NCBI GenBank assembly: GCA_036278755.1
Contig: DASUKL010000035.1
Span: 1-8,312 of the forward strand
Direction: 5' to 3'
DNA from: DASUKL01 sp036278755
GTDB lineage: Bacteria; Chloroflexota; Limnocylindria; Limnocylindrales; CSP1-4
Length of the DNA stretch: 8,312 bases
This document shows positions 1-7,242 of the stretch, piece by piece. Position numbers and translations under genes: made by a program. Position 1 is the first letter of the stretch. Every line of letters begins with the position of its first letter. The notes under the pieces were generated by a model. The model was not told where the DNA came from, ran no database searches, and worked only from the letters and a program-made list of their open reading frames with translations.

Positions 1-1313
1 GAGGCCCCCTCCGGCAGCACCAGCCAGGAGCGGACGGGCGTCCCGTCGGCGGCCTGAGCGGTGAGCCGTTCGAGTCGGCCGCGGCGCGGGAGGTCGTCGG
101 CGGTCAGGCCCGGGAAGGACAGCTCGTGTGCCTCCTGGTCGGCGGCCCGGGCATCGAGGCGCACGACCTGGGGCGGTCGATCGACCTCCTGGCGCAGGGC
201 GTAGAGGGCCGTGCCGTCAGGGGAGGGGCAGAGGGAGCTGTAGGTCCCGTCGACGGCCAGGCGGGTGACCCTGTCGTCGGCCAGGTCGAGGCGCCAGGGG
301 AGGGTGCGGCCGTCCTCGTCCGCGGTGAAGAAGATGGCCGAACCATCGGCCGACCAGACGGGCGCGTTGGGCCAGCGATCGAGGTCGGGGGCCAGCCTCC
401 GCTCGGCGCCCGAGGCGAGGTCGATGAGCGTCAGGTGGGCGACCGACGCCACGTCCGGCGAGCCCATCTCCTCCACCAGGGCGGCCACCTGGCGTCCGTC
501 AGGCGAGCAGGCCAGGATGTCGTACCAGCGGTCAGGGCCTCCCGCCAGGGGGCGCCGGGCGCCGCTCGCGAGGTCCACGGCCACGAGCTCCGAGCGCATG
601 GCCGCGGGCGGATCGAGGACCCGCCAGCCGCTGACCAGGGTGCCGCCGTCGGGCGTCAGGTCGAAGCAGGCCTCCACGAGCCCGCCGGCCGGCTCGGCGA
701 TCGCGTCGCGGGGCGGACCGATCGGGGCCTCCGGGCCCTGGGGTGGGGCCACGACGAAGAGATGCCGGTCACGGGGGCCCAGGTAGTGGTCCCAGAAGCG
801 GATCGGCAGGGTCTCGAAGAGCATGGCGCTCATGCCCTGGTCGCGGCGCGTCTTGGTCCAGGCCGCGTCCGCCTCGAGGTCGCCGCGGCCGGGGGCCAGG
901 GAGGCACCGAAGGCCACGGTGCCCGCCTGGCGGGCCACGCTGATGGCGTCCACGCCGCTGTCCGGGGCGAGCAGCAGGCGGGGCTCGCCACCACCTGCGG
1001 GCAGGAGCCAGAGTCCGGCCGAGGGATCCTCCTGGCCCTCCTGCTTGGCCGTCGGGTCGGGGCGGGCCGAGGTGAAGAGTAGGTCGCCGCCGGGCAGGAA
1101 CACGGCCTCGCTCTCGCCGGCCGCCGAGCGCGTCAGTCGCCGCGGCGGAGCGATGCCGGCCGGGTCGAGCTCCCAGAGGCAGGAGGCCATCTTCTTGCCG
1201 TCGGGGCTGGGGCCTCCCACCGTCACGACGAGCCGCCGCCCGTCGGGGGACAGGCGAAGGCCGGAAAGGCGGGGGATGGCCAGGAAGTGGTCGAAGTCGA
1301 AGGGCTCGTTCAT
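1..1313 (-). CDS. S9-family serine peptidase (acylaminoacyl-peptidase/prolyl oligopeptidase type), 5' part only
   Basis: Reading leftward from ATG at 1313, the frame stays open for about 437 codons to the window edge, so the gene is cut. The protein starts MNEPFDFDHFLAIPRLSGLR and carries repeated beta-propeller blade signatures: SPDGRR (about residue 22), a TPDGG segment, SPDGRQ, SADGSA followed by IFF, and SPDGT. These spaced 'S-x-D-G' strands are typical of the TolB/WD40-like N-terminal propeller that gates substrates in S9 peptidases. The last visible residues (ADGTPVRSWLVLPEG) match the strand where the alpha/beta-hydrolase catalytic domain begins. The Ser-Asp-His triad is therefore off-window and catalytic competence cannot be judged. 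There is no signal peptide, so a cytoplasmic enzyme cleaving short peptides or acyl-peptides is likely. The start is supported by the family N-terminus and by a -10 box 8 bases upstream. A propeller-only protein is possible but less likely given the visible linker. Confidence 0.88.
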   Translation of the reverse strand, partial: MNEPFDFDHFLAIPRLSGLRLSPDGRRLVVTVGGPSPDGKKMASCLWELDPAGIAPPRRLTRSAAGESEAVFLPGGDLLFTSARPDPTAKQEGQEDPSAGLWLLPAGGGEPRLLLAPDSGVDAISVARQAGTVAFGASLAPGRGDLEADAAWTKTRRDQGMSAMLFETLPIRFWDHYLGPRDRHLFVVAPPQGPEAPIGPPRDAIAEPAGGLVEACFDLTPDGGTLVSGWRVLDPPAAMRSELVAVDLASGARRPLAGGPDRWYDILACSPDGRQVAALVEEMGSPDVASVAHLTLIDLASGAERRLAPDLDRWPNAPVWSADGSAIFFTADEDGRTLPWRLDLADDRVTRLAVDGTYSSLCPSPDGTALYALRQEVDRPPQVVRLDARAADQEAHELSFPGLTADDLPRRGRLERLTAQAADGTPVRSWLVLPEGA

Positions 1314-1321
1314 CGTCCGCG

Positions 1322-1350
1322 ATGGTAGATGCTCAGCGGCCGCGCGTCGG
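1322..1350 (-). promoter_or_regulatory. Putative promoter of the S9 peptidase gene, near-leaderless
   Basis: On the minus strand TACCAT (1327-1322) fits the -10 pattern TANNNT and lies only 8 bases before the ATG at 1313, so transcription would begin at or within a base or two of the start codon. About 17 bases upstream is CCGACG (1350-1345), which keeps only the GAC core of a -35 box and belongs to the first unit of a tandem repeat. No Shine-Dalgarno sequence is seen. The call is inferred from spacing and from a similar arrangement in front of the copper gene. Confidence 0.5.
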
Positions 1351-1440
1351 GTCCGCGGCCGCGCGTCGGGTCCGTGGCCGCGCGTCGGGTCCGCGGCCGC
1401 GCGTCGGGCCCGCGTCGGCTCCGTGGCCGCGCGACTGGTC
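1336..1440. repeat. 19-bp GC-rich tandem repeat upstream of the peptidase promoter
   Basis: Four contiguous 19-bp units (1336-1354, 1355-1373, 1374-1392, 1393-1411) follow the consensus GCGGCCGCGCGTCGGGTCC, each with at most one substitution. An 11-bp partial unit (1412-1422) and a diverged copy (1423-1440) follow. On the minus strand each unit reads GGACCCG followed by a run of CG dinucleotides, and the block ends 8 bases before the -10 box. It could be a slippage-prone filler, a set of duplicated -35/activator sites, or simply a neutral minisatellite. Confidence 0.85.
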
Positions 1441-1452
1441 GGCTGGCAGCGC

Positions 1453-1725
1453 GTGCCGCCCAACGTGACAAGGGACCAATGAGCCTGGATCCGGCCAGCC
1501 GCCGTTCCGCCGAGCGTGACGCTGAACCAACGAGTCTCGATTTGCGCGGTCGCCGTCACGCCGAGCGCGACAAGCGGCGAATGAGCCTCCGCCCGGCGGC
1601 TCGCTGTATCGCTGGCCGTGACACCGGACGAAGGAGCAGGGGCTCGGTGGTCAGGTGTCACGTTTGCCGTGACGGCCGACCTGCCGCTGACCCGCTCGAT
1701 CGTCGCTTGTCACGCCGGCCGTGAC
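1453..1725. repeat. Six-copy array of a 17-bp dyad at 51-bp period
   Basis: A 17-bp imperfect inverted repeat, GTnnCG-N5-CGTGAC, occurs at 1453-1469, 1504-1520, 1555-1571, 1606-1622, 1657-1673 and 1709-1725, with steps of 51, 51, 51, 51 and 52 bp. GT and CG of the left arm are identical in all six, and the right arm CGTGAC in five (CGCGAC in the third). Copies five and six are perfect 6-bp dyads (GTCACG/CGTGAC), and copy three has one mismatch. The intervening 34-35 bp are also related, most clearly in the first three copies, which share AAtGAGcCT (AACGAGTCT in the second), so the whole 51-bp unit was probably amplified and then diverged. The array lies downstream of the copper gene stop and upstream of the peptidase promoter. 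Candidate roles are a multi-site operator, 3' RNA hairpins or REP-like elements. No function can be assigned. Confidence 0.85.
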
Positions 1726-1756
1726 GCTGCCGTGCGCCCGCTCCGTACGAGGTGCC

Positions 1757-4096
1757 TCAGGGCAGGGGCGTTGGCGGAGCGACCCCCGGCGGGGCGACGA
1801 CAGGAGCCGCGGCGTCGAAGGCGCTGGCGGTGTGCTCCATGATGTGGCTCTCAGCCAGCATCTCGTCGTGGTGGACCAGGCCGTCGCGGGGATCGATCCA
1901 GATGCGGAACCAGGCCGGGACGTCGGGCCGCATGAAGGATACGACCCGGTAGCGCACGCCGCCGACCGACTCGTCGGGCAGTTCGCGGATGGCCACCGGC
2001 TGGCCCCAGAACGAGCGGTAATAGCCGCTCGGCCAGCTGAAGCCGGGAGGCGGGAAGGCGCTGGCCTTCCACGAGCCGTCCGGTTGGCGATCGTAGGCCG
2101 CCGTGCCGATGAGCCGGCGCTCGGCCTGGCCCACGGTGATCGACATCGCATCGGGCGCCTGGAAGCGGTAGTCGGCCACGATCGGCGTCGAGCCGACGGC
2201 CGCGGCCAGGGTCTCGTGCAGGTCGGCCGACCGGAGGGCATCGACCTTGGCCAACGCCGCGTGGAAGGCGGCCGTGCCGTCCGGGGCGGGCAGGTGGAGC
2301 CGCTGGCTGATCGCGATCGGCCCGCGGTTGGTGTCGATGGCGATCTGGAAGGTCCAGTCGCCCGCGGCCGGCAGGGTGGCCGGGCCCGCGAAGCAGCCTA
2401 GCCCGCAGACGAGGTCGAGCGGAGCGATGATCGGGGGCCGAGGGGAGCTCGGGTCCGGGCTGGAACTCGGGTCCGGGCTGGAGCTCGGGTCCGGGCTGGA
2501 GCTCGGGCTGGCGCCGGCCGCCGGGCTAGAGGTCGAAGGAGCCGAGCCTGGCGGGCCTCCGGGGTTCGAGCTCGGGCCGGCCCCTCGGGAACCGGAGACG
2601 TCGAAGCCCGAGCGGATGATGATGCGCGCCTGGCGCAAGCCGTCGCCCGCCTCCACGCCCAGGACCTGGATGCGCAACTCGATGCGGCCGGGCTGGGGCG
2701 GGAGGATGGTCAGGCCGACGACGAAGGGGCCTGATGCACCGGCCACCGAGAGCGCCGCATAGTGGTCCAGGCTGGCCAGGGCCGGGTCGGTCGTCGGCGG
2801 AGGCAGGTCCGCGGCCGCCTCCCGGGGCGGCGTGGCGAAGCCGGTCATGGTGGCTGCCACGGCCAAGGTCACCAGCATGGCCCCCAACTCGAGCCGCGCC
2901 GGCAGGGCCAGCTCGCCCGTCGGATCAGCCCGCCGGCGGAGCAGGAAGTGGCTCACGCCGAGGGCGGCCACGAGCAGGAGCAGGACGCCCTTGGCGATGA
3001 CGAAGCTGCCATAGCCCGTGCCGGTCAGAGCGGCCAGATCGGGCAGCTGGCCGATCGCGTTGGCGATGCCGGACAGGCCCACGACGATCGCCGCGCCGAC
3101 GGCGTAGGGCGTGAAGGCGGCCAGGGCTCGCCGGAGGTCCGTGGCCGCCACGGCCGCGGCGGCGATGGCGAAGATCCAGACCCCGGCCGCGGCTAGATGC
3201 GCGGCCGCGACGGGCACGTACAGGAGGGGCTGGGGCGTGGCAGCCGGGTGGCCGGAGGCCGCTTCGGCCACCACCGCGACCGCCCCGGCAAGGCTGAAGA
3301 CGAGGCGCTGGGCAGGCCTGGGTCGGCCGACGAGCGTGACGAGGCCCACGACCCCTGCCGCGATGACCGTGGCCTGCCACAGCCCCGAGGTCGTGGTCAG
3401 GACCGTGGGCAGGGCCGTCAGGGAGCCTGCCGTCACGAGGGCCGCGGAGGTGGCCGAGACGAGCGTCCCCACGATGGCCAGGGGCGGCCCGGCGCGGGTC
3501 AGCCAGGTCAGGCGGTCCGGCCGTAGCCCGGCTCGCAGGCCGGTCCGCCGCAAGAGGATGGTCCCTGCCCAGAGGGTCAACCCCAGGAGGGTCAGGAACC
3601 GCCCTACCAGATCCAGGGGCCCGTTCGTGTCGATCGAACCCTCGTCGGAGGCGGCATGGCCGGAGACGGCCGTGCCGACACCGAACAGATATGAGCCGTG
3701 GAGGGTATGGCCGTCGATCCGCGAGACGCTCGTCCAGGCCACTTGGTAGATGCCGGTCTGGAGCAGGCCCAGGTGCCGCTCCATGGCGTCGGCATCGCCG
3801 GGCACGGCCGTCGTGGCACCGGTGGCCACGTCGTTGCCGGCCGGGTCGAGCACCTCGATGCGGCTGAGACGCAGATCCAGCGGCTCGTCGAACTTGAGGA
3901 TGACCTGGCTGGGGGCCTGGGGCAGCCCCGTCCCGGCCGCGGGGTCGCCCAGGATGAGGTCGGCGTGGGCGGCGGCGGGCAGGGGCGCGAGGGCAGCCTG
4001 GACCAGACCCAGCCCCAGGGCCAGCGTCAGGGCCAGGCCACGGACGGGCCGGCCGACAACGAGGTCCAGAAGGGTCGATCGCAGGGGGAGGCCCAC
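1757..4096 (-). CDS. CopC-CopD copper-resistance fusion with C-terminal YtkA/FixH-like and LolA/LppX-like regions
   Basis: The GTG start gives 779 residues. A signal peptide (about 1-43, hydrophobic core LALTLALGLGLVQAALA) ends at AAA-HAD, leaving His44 as mature N-terminus, as in CopC. The CopC domain (44-142) keeps the Cu(II) ligands: His44 and Asp128/His130 in RIDGH. About 160-420 is a CopD-type membrane region with roughly eight helices, including SGHPAA and AAHLAAAGVW. CopC-CopD proteins bind periplasmic copper and are thought to move it across the membrane. The extracytoplasmic tail has a beta-sandwich resembling YtkA/FixH, interrupted by a Ser/Pro-rich stretch (about 505-560), then CGLGC, then a LolA/LppX-like region (about 590-755) and a Pro/Ala end. 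GTG is preferred because a -10 box sits 6 bases upstream and the signal peptide follows directly. An ATG at 4171 would add 25 Arg-rich residues. CopC-CopD is confident; the tail domains are inferred by pattern. Confidence 0.85.
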   Translation of the reverse strand: MGLPLRSTLLDLVVGRPVRGLALTLALGLGLVQAALAPLPAAAHADLILGDPAAGTGLPQAPSQVILKFDEPLDLRLSRIEVLDPAGNDVATGATTAVPGDADAMERHLGLLQTGIYQVAWTSVSRIDGHTLHGSYLFGVGTAVSGHAASDEGSIDTNGPLDLVGRFLTLLGLTLWAGTILLRRTGLRAGLRPDRLTWLTRAGPPLAIVGTLVSATSAALVTAGSLTALPTVLTTTSGLWQATVIAAGVVGLVTLVGRPRPAQRLVFSLAGAVAVVAEAASGHPAATPQPLLYVPVAAAHLAAAGVWIFAIAAAAVAATDLRRALAAFTPYAVGAAIVVGLSGIANAIGQLPDLAALTGTGYGSFVIAKGVLLLLVAALGVSHFLLRRRADPTGELALPARLELGAMLVTLAVAATMTGFATPPREAAADLPPPTTDPALASLDHYAALSVAGASGPFVVGLTILPPQPGRIELRIQVLGVEAGDGLRQARIIIRSGFDVSGSRGAGPSSNPGGPPGSAPSTSSPAAGASPSSSPDPSSSPDPSSSPDPSSPRPPIIAPLDLVCGLGCFAGPATLPAAGDWTFQIAIDTNRGPIAISQRLHLPAPDGTAAFHAALAKVDALRSADLHETLAAAVGSTPIVADYRFQAPDAMSITVGQAERRLIGTAAYDRQPDGSWKASAFPPPGFSWPSGYYRSFWGQPVAIRELPDESVGGVRYRVVSFMRPDVPAWFRIWIDPRDGLVHHDEMLAESHIMEHTASAFDAAAPVVAPPGVAPPTPLP
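2444..2509 (-). repeat. 18-bp in-frame tandem repeat coding a Ser-Pro-Asp linker
   Basis: Three 18-bp units (2444-2461, 2462-2479, 2480-2497; GGAGCTCGGGTCCGGGCT on the plus strand) and a partial fourth (2498-2509) lie inside the copper fusion gene. On the coding strand they give repeated SSPDPS, residues about 530-551. With neighbouring Pro/Ser/Gly-rich sequence this forms a flexible extracytoplasmic linker. The 18-bp unit keeps frame, so copy number may vary between strains without breaking the protein. Confidence 0.9.
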
Positions 4097-4102
4097 CGAC
4101 CG

Positions 4103-4130
4103 AGGATACGCGCGTGGCTCCGTCCGACAC
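4103..4130 (-). promoter_or_regulatory. Putative leaderless promoter of the copC-copD fusion
   Basis: On the minus strand TATCCT (4108-4103) is a good -10 hexamer, placed 6 bases before the GTG at 4096. Initiation 6-7 bases downstream of the -10 would put the first transcribed base at the start codon. No convincing -35 hexamer is seen; GTGTCG at 4130-4125, with a 16-bp spacer, is the nearest candidate. This spacing is the main reason for choosing the GTG start over the upstream ATG. Confidence 0.45.
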
Positions 4131-4136
4131 CTGGGA

Positions 4137-4167
4137 GCGAACGCCCATCTCGGGCGCCAGCGTTCGC
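4137..4167. promoter_or_regulatory. 8-bp inverted repeat upstream of the copper gene promoter
   Basis: GCGAACGC (4137-4144) and GCGTTCGC (4160-4167) are perfect inverted copies 15 bp apart, just upstream of the proposed copC-copD promoter. The arms are about two turns apart centre to centre (23 bp), compatible with a dimeric regulator binding one face. With this base composition an 8-bp match could be chance, so operator function is only a suggestion. Confidence 0.25.
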
Positions 4168-4259
4168 GCATCTTCCGCGCCGCGGGTACCCAGGCCGGCC
4201 GCCGTGGACGGTCCGCGATGGCCAGCCGTGGTCTCGTCGCTCGACGGCCCCGCCCCGCG

Positions 4260-4337
4260 GACCGGGGGGCGAGCGGCCGACCGGGGAGGCGAACGGCGAC
4301 CGGGGAGGCGAGCGGCGGACCGGGGAGGCGAGCGGCG
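4260..4337 (+). repeat. Four-copy 19-20-bp tandem repeat upstream of ppdK
   Basis: Units lie at 4260-4278 (19 bp), 4279-4297 (19), 4298-4317 (20) and 4318-4337 (20), consensus GACCGGGGAGGCGAGCGGCG. The last two are identical. The block ends 3 bases before the TACGAT -10 box of the rightward operon, so the last unit spans the -35 position. The rest of the divergent intergenic region (4097-4259) holds the copper gene promoter, one inverted repeat and no recognisable gene. Confidence 0.85.
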
Positions 4338-4346
4338 CGCTACGAT
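4317..4346 (+). promoter_or_regulatory. Putative promoter for ppdK-ndh
   Basis: TACGAT (4341-4346) fits the -10 pattern and follows directly on the tandem repeat. The last repeat unit supplies GGACCG (4317-4322) with an 18-bp spacer as a weak -35 equivalent. Predicted initiation near 4353 would leave an untranslated leader of about 55 bases. In contrast to the two minus-strand genes, this gene has a leader and a clear ribosome binding site. Confidence 0.45.
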
Positions 4347-4362
4347 CGGTGCCGATCCAGGA

Positions 4363-4381
4363 CTCGCTCCCGAGCAGCGAG
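4363..4381 (+). other. Small hairpin in the ppdK leader
   Basis: CTCGCT (4363-4368) pairs with AGCGAG (4376-4381) around a 7-base loop, inside the predicted leader and 13 bases before the ribosome binding site. There is no T tract, so it is not a terminator. It could stabilise the mRNA or be fortuitous. Confidence 0.3.
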
Positions 4382-4394
4382 CTCGCACCGAGCC

Positions 4395-4400
4395 AAGGAG
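4395..4400 (+). promoter_or_regulatory. Ribosome binding site of ppdK
   Basis: AAGGAG lies 7 bases before the ATG at 4408, an ideal Shine-Dalgarno position. It fixes the ppdK start at 4408, although the frame stays open upstream to an ATG at 4114 through the promoter and repeats. Confidence 0.8.
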
Positions 4401-4407
4401 CTGCCGC

Positions 4408-7200
<2,793 letters not shown>

Positions 7201-7209
<9 letters not shown>

Positions 7210-7242
7210 TCCATGGCTGGTAAGGGCTGATCCATGGCTGGT
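7201..7242 (+). repeat. Exact 21-bp tandem duplication across the ppdK-ndh junction
   Basis: Bases 7201-7221 and 7222-7242 are identical. Each copy contains AAGGGCTGA, then TCC, then ATGGCTGGT: a purine-rich ribosome binding site, a stop codon and a start codon. The first copy ends ppdK, the second starts ndh. Removing one copy would leave the ndh ATG 3 bases after the ppdK stop, with its ribosome binding site inside the ppdK end, a standard coupled junction. The duplication is therefore probably a recent slippage event that doubled the translation start region. Confidence 0.95.
7213..7230 (+). other. Five-codon minicistron MAGKG between ppdK and ndh
   Basis: The first duplicated ATG (7213) opens a five-codon frame, MAGKG, stopping at 7228-7230, 3 bases before the ndh ATG. 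It is preceded by AAGGG at the end of ppdK. It is a by-product of the 21-bp duplication and probably has no product of its own, but ribosomes could terminate ppdK, translate it, and re-initiate on ndh. Confidence 0.4.

Noticed and set aside
126..1082. A 318-codon plus-strand frame opposite the S9 peptidase.
   Set aside because: It is antisense to clear propeller motifs and contains only Gly/Arg/Ala-rich low-complexity protein.
1329..1724. A 131-codon plus-strand frame across both repeat blocks, giving AERD-type 17-residue protein repeats.
   Set aside because: The period of 51 bp is a multiple of three, so any open frame would look repetitive. The peptide is Arg-rich with no domain, there is no ribosome binding site, and conservation falls in the dyad rather than following codon positions.
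1453..1725. A CRISPR array.
   Set aside because: The 17-bp element is too short and imperfect, the intervening sequences are related to each other instead of unique, and no cas gene is nearby.
1709..1725. A Rho-independent terminator for the copper fusion gene.
   Set aside because: The perfect 6-bp dyad lies about 32 bases after the stop but has no T tract on the minus strand, and it is one member of a regular array. Structural termination remains possible but unsupported.
1314..1756. tRNA, riboswitch or other structured RNA gene in the long intergenic region.
   Set aside because: No cloverleaf or known riboswitch core was recognised; the symmetry present is fully accounted for by the dyad array.
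4097..4171. ATG at 4171 as the start of the copper fusion.
   Set aside because: It adds 25 Arg/Pro-rich residues before the signal peptide and would lie upstream of the likely -10 box at 4108-4103.
4114..4407. N-terminal extension of PPDK to ATG 4114.
   Set aside because: It would translate the tandem repeats and promoter region, while AAGGAG at 4395-4400 marks ATG 4408.
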